A stretch of DNA of 22,652 nt from an uncultured Bacillota bacterium (GCA_959606705.1 CAUHLX010000005.1:1-22652); one strand, 5' to 3'. Numbered from the stretch's first letter, positions 1 through 10,118 are shown. The notes: generated by a model not told the origin, from the letters alone. Program-made: numbers and translations.

Positions 1-581
1 AAGCGAACGGCCCCGCGGACCTGTTTCCGCATCTCTCCGGGCAGTCCCGCACACTCCGAAAATTCCGCCGGGATTCCCAGAGCGGCCGCGGCCTCCGCTT
101 CCCTCCGCAGCCATTCTTCGTGATCCTCGTTCAATGTATATAGATAGGCGGGAAGCGTCTCCAATTCGCAGGAAATCCCCTTCTTCTCCACCAGTGTCCG
201 AAACTCCTCCACCGCCATCTGGTTGATCTCCGCGTACTGTTTCGCCCTGGCCATGCCGAATTCCTGAATCAGATGATCGTAAATCAGCCCGTGCTGAGAG
301 GTGATCTTGGCGGTGGTCTTCGCCGTCACACCACTCCCAATGCGATCTGCGTCAATCACTGCCGTCTCGATCCCCTTCTCCCGCAGCTTCTCGGCGGTAA
401 GAATCCCCACCATTCCCCCGCCGATCACTAAGACCGGGACATGCAGATCCTTGGTCAGCGGTTTTCTCCCGGCAATTTCACAGGTTGCCTGCCAAAGAGA
501 CTCCGTTTCTTTAAACGCCTCGTTCCATTTGATTTCCCCGCCTTCACTCGGCCGGTTTCCCTTGTCCTTCCTCTTTTCCAC
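1..581 (-). CDS. FAD-dependent oxidoreductase (DAO family), N-terminal part, runs off the left edge
   Basis: This is the first ~193 codons of a flavoprotein. A hydrophobic beta strand (VPVLVIGGG) followed by MVG and a helix near residues 49-70, then ETAVIDADRIGSG, gives the Rossmann dinucleotide fold with the acidic residue expected to hold the ribose of FAD. The TTAKIT segment that follows is typical of glycine/D-amino-acid oxidase-like proteins; some relatives carry a Rieske iron-sulfur domain at the C-terminus, which would lie outside the window. The substrate cannot be inferred. An ATG at 587 is in frame, but its GAGG is only 2 nt away. The GTG at 581 has GAGG at 8 nt, so GTG is preferred. 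It lies 52 bp after the giant gene on the same strand with no terminator hairpin between, so it may be co-transcribed, although such oxidoreductases are common stand-alone genes. Confidence 0.85.
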   Translation of the reverse strand, partial: MEKRKDKGNRPSEGGEIKWNEAFKETESLWQATCEIAGRKPLTKDLHVPVLVIGGGMVGILTAEKLREKGIETAVIDADRIGSGVTAKTTAKITSQHGLIYDHLIQEFGMARAKQYAEINQMAVEEFRTLVEKKGISCELETLPAYLYTLNEDHEEWLRREAEAAAALGIPAEFSECAGLPGEMRKQVRGAVR

Positions 582-633
582 GTTCATCACCTCAAAGGAT
601 AGTTTTGCCCGTTGAAGCGAATCTTATCACAGT

Positions 634-3600
634 TTAAGCACAGGTAAAAAGAATCGCGCTCATTTCCAGCAGCAGTCTCGGTTCCTCCAACAGACCACTG
701 TGATATGCGGCGGACACCCTGACCCGCTGGCCCGTCTGCCCACAGTGATGCTCCGAAAGCCATCCATCCACCGCTTCTCCTAAGCTTCTCAAATCCTCCT
801 GTTCCATGACCCGTTTCAAGCTGAGTTTGATGGGGAAGGAGGAAACCAGCGGCGGATCGCACAAATCAAACAGCACCTCTTCCAGGAAAAACGAAAAACG
901 CAGTTCAAACCCCCGCAGCGAATCCTCGAAAAATTCGCAGAAATTCTCCACCGACCAGGAACCCGCCTCATAAGGCTGAGAAACACAGTGATCAGGGCTC
1001 ACGCTTTCCGGGAATTCCGCCGGAGGCAGACGATAGACAAAGTCATCCACAGGATTAAGCCTCCCGTAGCCCGGCAGTTCAAATTCTTCATTCCGCGTCA
1101 ATTCCACCGTGAGCTGGACGCTCTGATCCGTGCAGAGAGAATGCCCTCCCGATCCGATCCGGTATTCCGCCCGTTCTCCCGCCTGGACACAAACCTCAGG
1201 GAAAGCGGACAACCGGTAAACACCTTCCTCCCCCGCTGTCTCCGCACTCAAAATTGCCTCATGACCCGCGCTGTCCCGAACGGAAAGCTGTGGAAATTTC
1301 GCCGTTGTTCCCTCGCCGCGGATGCGGTATTCCACAACGTGTCCGGCGGTAAAACAGGCCCGAAGCACCAGCGCCTCCTCCTCCGGAGAATCTGTCATCA
1401 GCAACGGGCAATTCCAGTTTTCCGCCGCCGCGTCCGCCAGAGAACGGAATCGCTTCACCGCGGCCTCCCGCCTTTGGGGATCGAACATGCCATCCCTCAG
1501 CTCCGCCCGCAGCACGCCGTACTCCGCCAAAATTCCCAGCAGATCATCCCCTGCGTCCTCCAGCTTCATAGCGTCTCCCCGGTTCACCTCAAATCGCAGC
1601 CAAACTCGATCCTGAGCCGAAAGCTCCAGCTCCAGCCGTCCCCAGTACTCCCAGGAAAACGGAAACACATCGGTCTCCCAGCGAAATCCCTGTTCCTTCA
1701 GCACCGCCTGTGGCGGATACTCCCGCAGAATCACCGGGATATGAATTTCCGCTCCGCCGTCATCCCGTCCCGGACAGACCTTTCCATAAGGCGCCGGATC
1801 GGCAAACGGCAGAAGGAAGGAAAACCAACCGGCGCCCACCTGTTCCACATGGGTGATTCTCCAATCCATGGTCCCCAAATTCACCTGTTCCACCGCATCC
1901 GGATTCTCGGGAACCGCGAAGACGACAGGAGCTTCCTGCTCCTTTACCTTCCCGGCCTTCGCCGCGGCCCCCTGAACCGAAATCTGAAACCGCAGCCCGT
2001 CCTCCCGGTGCTCTTGCCGATAAGCCATTGCGCCGCCGATCCGTCGGCCCTTCCCCAGATCCACCGCCAGCTCTTCCGTATAAGCGGCCCGCACCGCTTC
2101 GGTCAAATCCGTTTCCCCCGGTTCGAACAGCCTTTTTACTCTTGCGGGAATCTCTTCGGCCAGACGGCGCTTAGCCGCCGAAAGCTTTCCCAGCTCGTCC
2201 ACAAGCCCCGAGGACACCAGCAGCTCCGCCAGCCCCCCTGACAGAACCTCCTCCACGTCCTTGAGAAAAACCTCCGCCCAGGAATCCAAATCCACACCAT
2301 AAAATGAATATTCCTCCTCCGTTCCATCCAAGTGGATGACCGACACCTTCTCCCGGCTGAGCGGCGTGGTGGAAATCGGCGCCAGCCCGTGCAGCCCCTC
2401 GACATACCTCGCCGAACCGATCTCCAAGCGGCAGCCCGCCGCACCCAGGTAAACCGCGGCAAAGCCCCGCGGCCCCCTTGCCAGCTTAACACAGAAAGAA
2501 GCCGTCCGGACCGCTTCCTCAAGCTTCCGGGCAAACGCCTCCGAATCCTCCTCCGGAAGCAGACGCGTCACCGCCCTGGCCCCCAGGGGCAGAGCCGGCT
2601 CCTTCAGAGTTCGTTCCCCATCCCTGGACACCTCCAAGTCCGCAGTCAAATCTACGATCGATTGGGTGGGAGTCCCAATGGGCAGCTCTGTTTCAAAGCG
2701 GATTCCCCGCGGTTCGGGAGCCGTTTCAGGTGCGCAGACAAACCGATATAACTCCTCTAAATAATTCCGCAGCAGGCTTCGCAATTCGTCTCCCAGCGAG
2801 ATCCACCCTGCTCCCGAGAGGCTGAAGCGCAGCCGTAAACCGATATCCGGCTGATTCCACTGCCGCAGCAGCCGCGCGCATTCCCGAGGATCTCCCTGAA
2901 AATCTACGGAATGCTCCGCATGGAATTCCCCGTGAAGAATCCAGCGAAGGGTCCCTCCGTTCCCCACTTCCACTTCATACCGGAACGCGGTATCGGGCCA
3001 AGCTGAAATAGGGATCAATTCATCCACATACAACACTGGCAACTTAAGCGGATAACCCGCGTCTCCCCGGAAAAACGCCGGATTGCCGCAGACGTCGGTA
3101 AAGAATAAAGACAGCTCCATCTCCGCGGGCTCGCCTCCCGGCCCGGATACTCCGAGATAAGGATTCTCTTCTTTCGTTCCGGAGAAGCGGTAACCCGCGA
3201 AAGAGGCGCGATACTCCCAATTTTCATCCGCATCTCCCTGCATACTCACCGGCATGGAGCAAAAATTCCCGCCAAAGACCGGATCCTCCGGCTTGCGGAA
3301 GTTCATCAGGCTGAACGCCTGGCGAGTACGCCGCTCCGCTTCCGTCAAGCCGGCCTCCTCATCGGGATTGCTCAGGGTAAACGTAAATCCGTACATTCCC
3401 TGATCCATAACGGGAACCACAGTCTCCGGCAATCCCTCGCCGAAGAGCAGCGGATCTCCCGGAAGATCGGCGGAACAGCAGATCACGGCGTGACTGAGAC
3501 AGGCGTATCTGGCGTCCTTTCCTGTCAAAAGCAGCAGCTCCGCTCCCCCGCTCCCATCCTCTTCATAATAGGACTCATCCGGCGGACTGTTTTCGAAGAT

Positions 3601-6600
3601 CAGCCGCTGTCCCGTTCCGCCAATCTGCCCCATCCGAAGCAGCAGATGAAGGAAAGCCGGCAGATCGGAGATCCTAGCCAAGGTTTTCTCCGGCAGCTCC
3701 GCGGAAATCGAGAAGGGTCTTGTTTCCCGAGACACATTGGTCCGCAGCAAGCCTAGGCCTTCGTTTCGGGTTTTATCCCACACCGGCTCCCTTCCGTGAT
3801 TCTCCTGTGGCGGAGAAGGAAACAGCAGGCGCGCCTCCGTCCAGGAGCAAGTCACCGCCTGCTCCAAACGTTCCAGCGTTTCCCCGGAAATCCGCGCAAT
3901 GCTCACACAGGAAGCCTCTCCCTCCTGCCGATGAAGTTCTAAGGGCAACAGCAAAGCCAGGGAAAACTCGGCTTCCGCATCCCTCGCTTCCTCCGCTCGT
4001 TCCAGTTTCCCTTCTTCCGCAAACTGAATCGACAGCGGTTCCGTTCCCACCTCCGCCATAGAAACCGGCAGTTCCCAGATTTCCTCCCGACTCACCGACT
4101 CCGCCGCTTCTCCTTCCGTCCGGTAGAGCCGCCGGCCGTTTTTCAAGCGCAGTGGCAGACGTTCCCGTCTGGCCGCCGAAAGGGGACGAGGCGGTTCTAA
4201 AAAGGAAAGGGTTAGAGTTTCCAGCGGATACTCCATCATCTCCGGCCGAATATCCACGGTCAATCGCTCTCCGTCAAGCGCCAGGGAATCCAGAACCCGT
4301 CCTTCCACCAGGCCGGCGTTTCCTAAGGTGATCCAATCGGATGGACAGCGAGGGTTCTTCTCCACCTCCAGACGGTGCAGAACTTCCTTCCCCTGAGGTG
4401 GAAGTGAGGAAAACATCACCCCCATCAATTCATAGAGCGGCACGAATCCCGAAGTCAGCGGCAGCCGGGCTCCTCCCAGCAGGAAGCGGTTGGCCATTGC
4501 CCCGTACCGCTGGAAGTCCAAGCGTTCCGACAATTCCTCCACCGAGAATTCTTCCCTCAGATATTCCCCCATTTCATCCACGGCTAAAATTCCCGCCCGT
4601 TCCTCCAGCATACGCACGGTGTCATCCACACATTGGCTTGTAAGCATGAAGCAGTAATCTCCGAAAAGAATTCCACAGGCACCTTCCGCCTCGTCCGACA
4701 TGACAGCTCGTTCTGCCTGCGGCATCGGATCAAAATGATCGAAGTACGCCCGAATCTCCTCGATGTCCCCGGCAGTCAGCGGATGATCCTTCATCAACTC
4801 CACCACAGCCTCCGGAACCAGTTCCTCCTCCCGCCTCGTATACCAGGTGAGGTTCAGTTGAGGCGGAAAGGGGATCGCAGTCCCTTCCTCCAAGGTTCCT
4901 TCCCAACGCGCCTCATCCGGAGCCGAAACAGTCAACCGAAAGCCTCTCGTTAGAAAATCTTCCATTCCCGCGGTCCGAAATGCCGTGTTCCGAGATTGCT
5001 CCAAGCCCTCCCGCAACGCGTAAAGCTCCTCCACCTTCACGGTCTCCGCCCCTCCGGAAGCCGTGTAAAACGCTCGCCGTGCAATTCCCTTTGCAAAGGT
5101 GCGAAAGGACGCTTGATCCATGGTAGTGAAAAACGCGGTCTGCAAGTGCTCCGAAGCGGTTCGTACAGGCTGACTCACCGAATTAGCGTCGCGCGCTTCT
5201 TCCTTTATGTCCCAGCTGATTTCAGCCGCGGTGAAATAAGGGGAGACCACACATTGCAAAGCCTGCGGCGATTCAAAGGGCGGAACCAGATCCCAGACAA
5301 GAGCCCGATTGGTCCGTCCCTCCTGTTTCAGGGTCTCGCGATGAAACTGTGCCAGAATTCCGGAAGGCAGTCTTTTTTCTTCCGCCAGCTTCCAGGGCGT
5401 TGGCGAGCTACTTCCCAGAGTGAACGAATCCTTGTAGGTGAAAGAGAAATGAAACGACAGTTTGATGAACAAAATCTTTAGATAGGCAGAGACCGACAGA
5501 CGAACCTCCAGGGACACCACCGATGGCTGAAACGCCTCCAGACTCACCAGCACCTCCACCCTGGCGTAAATGTGAAAGCCCGCCTTGATGATAAAAAAGT
5601 CCACGCTTCCCGAAAGCTCCGCCTCCACCGCCACCAAAGCGGTGCATCGATAAAACAGCGCTTCCGATTCCTGCTGGTTTTCCGGGCGGAACACCGCAAA
5701 GGTCCCCTCAAAAATTCCACAAAGTTCCAAACGGGCCGATAGCTTGAGAATCCCCAAATCCAGTGATTTTCCGATTCCCAGCTTGATTCCCACCCCAATT
5801 TCCGTCACCGGTGTAAAAAAACCGTTGGTGATCGCCGGGACAGTCTCGGACGTGTGGCCGTTGAGGACCCCCAGATAGAAGCCTCCGCTCCCCCGATAGA
5901 TTCCATACGTAAACGAGAACGAACAGGCAAAATCCCGGTTCTTGGGAAAGCCCAGATTCACTTTGAAATTTCCGTTGGTGTACAGTTCGATCTCGATGGT
6001 GGGCAGGGTGAAAGACAGGGCGCCGAAATCCAGCTTGCGCACCGAATCCGGCAGCTCCGCCAACAGATAAAACATTCCGATTTCAGAATTGACTTTTCTG
6101 TAATATAAGGTGAGATCCAATCCCTTCAGTGCGGGAACCGCGTCGGAATCCACCGTCACCTGCGCGCCGTACAGCCAGGGATCGTAAATCAAAAGACAAA
6201 GGGACACACATTTTGCTATGGAAAAATCCGCCCCGATCACCCAACCGGTACGGGAATCGTAGACCGCTCCGTTCTTCTCCAGGTTCTCCCGGATTCGTCC
6301 CAGAATCTCCCGCAGCTTTCCGTCCTGTCCCGGATCACCCAAGTCCACATTCCGGCCCAAAGCGAAATAGCGAAGCGTGAATTTGTCTCCTCCGGAAAAG
6401 AAGGCGGGTGCGTTTTCATGAAGCGCGTCCCACACGAAGGACTGCGGAAGGGCTTTGCCGACCGCCGCTTGCTGCGCCGTGGACCCGTCGGTTTGAAGAA
6501 AGATTTCAAAGCGGTCCTCTCCTTGGCTCCCCCCGTCCAAACGATAAGTAAAGCCGATTCCTCGGATCTTGGTCACCAGCAGATCGATCTCCAGCTCCTT

Positions 6601-8841
6601 GGTGACGGTTACCGTGCGCTTTTTCCGATCGAAGACCACGGACAGCTTGGACAAGCCCACTCGGTTGAGCAGATCCCAGGGTGGCGGGAGCCGATAGTCC
6701 ACGTTGGGGCGAATCACTCGGTAAAACGCCCGGATCAAAGCCCCGATGGAAATCTCTTCGATGCGGGCCGCGATTCGGTTCTCGTCCGCCTCCGCCCGAA
6801 TCAGCGCGCCGTCGAAGGACAATTCAAAAAACAGATGCTGAGTTTCCTGTCCCAGCTCGATCTTGGCGGTAAACAAGAAGCCGCAGATGGAGAGGGACCC
6901 GTAGAGCAGCGTTTCTTTCTGTTCCGGCTGGGTTTGACTGAGCCTGGCGCCCACGACAATCTCCGTATCCAATACGGGAATGGTTCCGTCCAGCTCGCAT
7001 AAAATCAGGTAGCTTCCTCCCGAGGCAAATTCCACATCCAGCCTGGTAATCCGCAGGCGGAACCGGCTGGGGATCTCCAGCCCGGAAATCCACTTCACCA
7101 GTTTGGACAGATCGACCGCTCCGTAAGCCAATCTGGCGTAAAAGGTCCAGGAATCCGTGTGATAAGTGCCGCCCACGGCAAGTCCGATGCCTTCCCCCTC
7201 CCGGTCGAATTCCAGCTCCGCCAGGCCGTCCAGCCCGAACCCGGAATCCTGCTGCTGCCAGCTGATATACCCTCCCAGCTCCTTCACCCGCAGCGTGAGC
7301 TCCCCCAGCTTCAGCTCCAGCAGGCTTCCCAATTCCAGCTGGAGCTCCGCGTAAAATTCCATCCGCTTTAAATTGCCTTCCAGAAACAGATATTTCACCA
7401 TGGGCTCCCGGGCGTCTTCCATCCCTTCCTGCTGCGCTGTGAACCAGGGAAAGGACCAAGTCGAGAGAGATTTTTGCGGTGCGTCTTCGAATCGCAGTGT
7501 CCCTTCATCCGAATCGAAAAAAACCGTGCTTGCATTGCTGCCTTCCAAAAGACAGACCGCGGCGCAGCACACCGGCGCATTCGGATTGGACGGAGGATAG
7601 AATACCTGAATGTGAAATCGGAACTTGGGAAAATCCGTGGTCCCCAGCAGACTGGCAAACCGCTGAAGCAGCTTTACTCCGCGGAGATCAAATTCCATGT
7701 CCAGGCTCACGGCGAGCCTGCGATACTCCGTATTTTCCTCCGGAAATGCTTCCAGCCGATAGTTTAAATTTGTGACGGAAATCCCGTCACGAAGCCGGAT
7801 TGCCGCTCCTATGCCTCCCAGGTTCTCACACGCTGCTTCCACGGCGCTTCCCACCTGCACCGCCATCCCTGCTCCCAGCGCCCAGGTCAACAGGGGAGAA
7901 TCGGAGGTATTCAACTCCTCCGCGAAAAAATCCGTATAATCCTCGCCCTCCTGAAACGCGGGGAGGCTTACCGTCTTAATATACTCATAGGCGGGCGGCG
8001 GAACCAGAAAGACAAATAGAGCGGCGGAGATCATGGCAACACGAGAAGACACCGTGTCCCAATTGGCCCAATCGATGGGGTCATACTGCCGCGGCGAAAT
8101 CCAAAGTTGAAACGTAACTAAGGGAACCGGTTTCGCCTGGTGTGCGCCGCAGAGCGGCAGCGGCAAAACCACTTCCGCTTCCAATTCCTCACTGATAAAG
8201 GCGCTCCCGGCACCGGTCGGAAAACCAGAGTGAAAGGAAACCACTTTATTCTCTCCCAAAAGCTTCACGTATTGCCGGTATAAATCCGACCTTTCTAAGT
8301 TTAAATTCACGAAAAGTTCATAGGAGCTTTGCAGTTGTTCGTCCACGGTCGCCTCAGTATGGTAGGAATCGGTGAAAACCTGATTAAAAACGGGGTCCCC
8401 GTAATGCCTCACTCCATGCATCACTCTACAGGTAGGAGATTGCTCTTGAAGATCCATCCAAGGGACCTCTTCTTTTGTGGGATTTTCGTAAGTTCCGGTC
8501 CATTCCACCAGAAAATGGAATATGCACAGGTCAAATAAGCTTTCGAGTTTCGGCGTGATGGTCAAAGTGATTCGTTCCCGTACATTCTTACAGTATATGG
8601 AGTCCATTTCTCCTGTGACGATGATTTTCCGCTCTCTTATCACCTCATCCCAATCCGTCAGCTCTGTCTCATAGATCACCAGATCCACATCCGAAAAAGC
8701 TTCCCCAATTCCCCGAACCTTGCGAATGAATGCGGGCCAGTAGTAGGGCAGCATATAGTCGGAGGTTTTTAAAATAAGCCGCCCGTCTATGTCGGATTCG
8801 ATCAGCTGTTTAAGGTAGGCGTGCAATTCTTCCGGTTTCAT
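634..8841 (-). CDS. Giant (2735 aa) beta-strand-rich protein of unknown function
   Basis: No recognisable enzyme motif, signal peptide, sortase signal or clear transmembrane helix; one hydrophobic stretch near residue 290 is too short to call. The first ~1140 residues are dominated by alternating hydrophobic/polar beta strands. Two stretches look like diverged copies of one module: around 577-640 (DLSKLVKWISGLEIPSRFRL, then LDVEF) and 698-800 (SIGALIRAFYRVIRP, LPPPWDLLNRVGLSKLSVVF). A glycine-rich core near 975-1000 (GSGGFYLGVLNG) precedes a dense beta meander at ~1020-1130. The remainder to 2735 is acidic and mixed, with GNRFLLGGARLP-like and CGNPAFF motifs. From memory the first half recalls large DUF6603-type beta-rich proteins; this is unchecked. 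Start ATG has AGGAG 6 nt upstream and lies 1 bp after the hydrolase gene, implying coupled translation. The frame is intact over 8.2 kb. A structural, lipid-groove or toxin-like role are all open. Confidence 0.9.
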   Translation of the reverse strand: MKPEELHAYLKQLIESDIDGRLILKTSDYMLPYYWPAFIRKVRGIGEAFSDVDLVIYETELTDWDEVIRERKIIVTGEMDSIYCKNVRERITLTITPKLESLFDLCIFHFLVEWTGTYENPTKEEVPWMDLQEQSPTCRVMHGVRHYGDPVFNQVFTDSYHTEATVDEQLQSSYELFVNLNLERSDLYRQYVKLLGENKVVSFHSGFPTGAGSAFISEELEAEVVLPLPLCGAHQAKPVPLVTFQLWISPRQYDPIDWANWDTVSSRVAMISAALFVFLVPPPAYEYIKTVSLPAFQEGEDYTDFFAEELNTSDSPLLTWALGAGMAVQVGSAVEAACENLGGIGAAIRLRDGISVTNLNYRLEAFPEENTEYRRLAVSLDMEFDLRGVKLLQRFASLLGTTDFPKFRFHIQVFYPPSNPNAPVCCAAVCLLEGSNASTVFFDSDEGTLRFEDAPQKSLSTWSFPWFTAQQEGMEDAREPMVKYLFLEGNLKRMEFYAELQLELGSLLELKLGELTLRVKELGGYISWQQQDSGFGLDGLAELEFDREGEGIGLAVGGTYHTDSWTFYARLAYGAVDLSKLVKWISGLEIPSRFRLRITRLDVEFASGGSYLILCELDGTIPVLDTEIVVGARLSQTQPEQKETLLYGSLSICGFLFTAKIELGQETQHLFFELSFDGALIRAEADENRIAARIEEISIGALIRAFYRVIRPNVDYRLPPPWDLLNRVGLSKLSVVFDRKKRTVTVTKELEIDLLVTKIRGIGFTYRLDGGSQGEDRFEIFLQTDGSTAQQAAVGKALPQSFVWDALHENAPAFFSGGDKFTLRYFALGRNVDLGDPGQDGKLREILGRIRENLEKNGAVYDSRTGWVIGADFSIAKCVSLCLLIYDPWLYGAQVTVDSDAVPALKGLDLTLYYRKVNSEIGMFYLLAELPDSVRKLDFGALSFTLPTIEIELYTNGNFKVNLGFPKNRDFACSFSFTYGIYRGSGGFYLGVLNGHTSETVPAITNGFFTPVTEIGVGIKLGIGKSLDLGILKLSARLELCGIFEGTFAVFRPENQQESEALFYRCTALVAVEAELSGSVDFFIIKAGFHIYARVEVLVSLEAFQPSVVSLEVRLSVSAYLKILFIKLSFHFSFTYKDSFTLGSSSPTPWKLAEEKRLPSGILAQFHRETLKQEGRTNRALVWDLVPPFESPQALQCVVSPYFTAAEISWDIKEEARDANSVSQPVRTASEHLQTAFFTTMDQASFRTFAKGIARRAFYTASGGAETVKVEELYALREGLEQSRNTAFRTAGMEDFLTRGFRLTVSAPDEARWEGTLEEGTAIPFPPQLNLTWYTRREEELVPEAVVELMKDHPLTAGDIEEIRAYFDHFDPMPQAERAVMSDEAEGACGILFGDYCFMLTSQCVDDTVRMLEERAGILAVDEMGEYLREEFSVEELSERLDFQRYGAMANRFLLGGARLPLTSGFVPLYELMGVMFSSLPPQGKEVLHRLEVEKNPRCPSDWITLGNAGLVEGRVLDSLALDGERLTVDIRPEMMEYPLETLTLSFLEPPRPLSAARRERLPLRLKNGRRLYRTEGEAAESVSREEIWELPVSMAEVGTEPLSIQFAEEGKLERAEEARDAEAEFSLALLLPLELHRQEGEASCVSIARISGETLERLEQAVTCSWTEARLLFPSPPQENHGREPVWDKTRNEGLGLLRTNVSRETRPFSISAELPEKTLARISDLPAFLHLLLRMGQIGGTGQRLIFENSPPDESYYEEDGSGGAELLLLTGKDARYACLSHAVICCSADLPGDPLLFGEGLPETVVPVMDQGMYGFTFTLSNPDEEAGLTEAERRTRQAFSLMNFRKPEDPVFGGNFCSMPVSMQGDADENWEYRASFAGYRFSGTKEENPYLGVSGPGGEPAEMELSLFFTDVCGNPAFFRGDAGYPLKLPVLYVDELIPISAWPDTAFRYEVEVGNGGTLRWILHGEFHAEHSVDFQGDPRECARLLRQWNQPDIGLRLRFSLSGAGWISLGDELRSLLRNYLEELYRFVCAPETAPEPRGIRFETELPIGTPTQSIVDLTADLEVSRDGERTLKEPALPLGARAVTRLLPEEDSEAFARKLEEAVRTASFCVKLARGPRGFAAVYLGAAGCRLEIGSARYVEGLHGLAPISTTPLSREKVSVIHLDGTEEEYSFYGVDLDSWAEVFLKDVEEVLSGGLAELLVSSGLVDELGKLSAAKRRLAEEIPARVKRLFEPGETDLTEAVRAAYTEELAVDLGKGRRIGGAMAYRQEHREDGLRFQISVQGAAAKAGKVKEQEAPVVFAVPENPDAVEQVNLGTMDWRITHVEQVGAGWFSFLLPFADPAPYGKVCPGRDDGGAEIHIPVILREYPPQAVLKEQGFRWETDVFPFSWEYWGRLELELSAQDRVWLRFEVNRGDAMKLEDAGDDLLGILAEYGVLRAELRDGMFDPQRREAAVKRFRSLADAAAENWNCPLLMTDSPEEEALVLRACFTAGHVVEYRIRGEGTTAKFPQLSVRDSAGHEAILSAETAGEEGVYRLSAFPEVCVQAGERAEYRIGSGGHSLCTDQSVQLTVELTRNEEFELPGYGRLNPVDDFVYRLPPAEFPESVSPDHCVSQPYEAGSWSVENFCEFFEDSLRGFELRFSFFLEEVLFDLCDPPLVSSFPIKLSLKRVMEQEDLRSLGEAVDGWLSEHHCGQTGQRVRVSAAYHSGLLEEPRLLLEMSAILFTCA

Positions 8842-8842
8842 A

Positions 8843-10114
8843 TCATGCTCCTGTCTTATCGTTTACGGCCGTGGACAAGCTGCCGTCCGTTTCTATGGTA
8901 ATGGTCACATCTCGCCCTGTAAAATCCGTCCCTGTCTTTCCCGCGAAGGTGGTGTATCTGGCGCGGGTGATCCCCGTGAGCGTTCTGCTGGTGTAATTGG
9001 GGCTGGCAGTGGCAGGCGTGTTCGGTGCCTCCTTTACGAAATTTTGATGCGCCGCCGCAGTCATCTCCGATCCGCCCAGCTGATCCAGCACCTGAGCACA
9101 AGGGTGAGGAAAGATGCCGTCCTTGGCGCTGACGATTAAAACCCCACAGGACAGCTTGCCCGCCCAGCTGTGCAGGTCGGCCAGCTGAGTGGTCAACGCC
9201 ACCTTGGGTGTCACCTTATCCCCTTTGCACGCGGTCTTCAGCGCTCCGTGATGAGGGACCACCATAGCTTTGGGAACGGCGAGGAAGGGAAAACAGTCCG
9301 CCGCCGCGGCAAAGGTATCGTCCAGATACTTGATCGTGTCCCATTGGATATCCCCGGTCAGGAGAATCGCGGAAGCCGGTGTCGAATCCCCGTCGTCGGC
9401 ATAGGCCTCCACTACCACTACCGCGGAATTGGTATTGATATAAGCGGCAGCATCTTTCTGCAGATTTTTGTCGTTGATGAAATGCCTGCTGGTGAGGATC
9501 CGCAGCAGCACTTTCGGGTTCTTCAGGCCCACCGGGCCGTAGTTTAGGTGATCCAGCCAATCATCCTTCGCAGTATATCCCGTTCCGCTCTTGTCGTAAT
9601 AGTGATTTTTTCCGCCGAAAAAGGCGACACTCATCTGTAAATTCGCTTTTTTCAGGTCACTCAGCAGCTTCCCCAGTGCGGAAAGAGTGGCGGATGGCTT
9701 TTTTTTCTTAATTGTATTACCGGAAAAGCTCTCCAGAGAGTTCCTTTCATAAGGCGTTCCTCCGATGATTACCTTTCTCACCGCCAGGAACGGCGGCCCG
9801 CTTTGATTCAAATCAGCCAGCAGCTCCTTTAGTATGGAAATGTGATCAAAATCCGTATGGGAAATCACCAGCAGCTCGAGTTTCGTCCCGTGATCCACAA
9901 TCTTCTGCTTAATTTCGGTGCAGGACTGTCCCAACGCACCTGGCTTGGCTTCCAAACTGGCATAGTTCCCCCGTACCTTCTCCGACCCAAAATCCACTAA
10001 AGCCAGGTACTGACATCCCTCCGAAAGCGGCGATCCGCTGTCGAACACCTCCACCAGCTGAGCCAATCCCTGCCCCACGTAATACGCGGTGACTCGAACC
10101 AAAGGATTCGCCAT
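8843..10114 (-). CDS. ComEC-type metallo-beta-lactamase-fold hydrolase (stand-alone, soluble)
   Basis: A 423-aa MBL-fold protein. The N-terminal YYVGQG strand matches the DVGQGD position of ComEC/Rec2 C-terminal domains. The metal motif SHTDFDH (H86, D88, D90, H91) has the HxDxDH form typical of ComEC rather than HxHxDH. LLTGD (D255) and VPHHG (H288, H289) supply further ligands, and a late histidine occurs in FPHP (H337). All key residues are present, so it should be active, probably with two metal ions; ComEC-like relatives act as nucleases or phosphodiesterases, but the substrate here is unknown. There is no membrane competence domain and no signal peptide, so it is probably cytoplasmic. 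ATG 10114 is chosen because AAAGGAG (10124-10130) lies 9 nt upstream; an in-frame TTG at 10141 would overlap the upstream gene. The gap to the upstream gene is 4 bp. Confidence 0.9.
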   Translation of the reverse strand: MANPLVRVTAYYVGQGLAQLVEVFDSGSPLSEGCQYLALVDFGSEKVRGNYASLEAKPGALGQSCTEIKQKIVDHGTKLELLVISHTDFDHISILKELLADLNQSGPPFLAVRKVIIGGTPYERNSLESFSGNTIKKKKPSATLSALGKLLSDLKKANLQMSVAFFGGKNHYYDKSGTGYTAKDDWLDHLNYGPVGLKNPKVLLRILTSRHFINDKNLQKDAAAYINTNSAVVVVEAYADDGDSTPASAILLTGDIQWDTIKYLDDTFAAAADCFPFLAVPKAMVVPHHGALKTACKGDKVTPKVALTTQLADLHSWAGKLSCGVLIVSAKDGIFPHPCAQVLDQLGGSEMTAAAHQNFVKEAPNTPATASPNYTSRTLTGITRARYTTFAGKTGTDFTGRDVTITIETDGSLSTAVNDKTGA

Positions 10115-10118
10115 CGTT

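Noticed and set aside
988..2241. 417-codon open frame on the plus strand inside the giant gene
   Set aside because: Arg/Pro/His-rich shadow of the minus-strand gene, with no ribosome binding site and no domain-like pattern.
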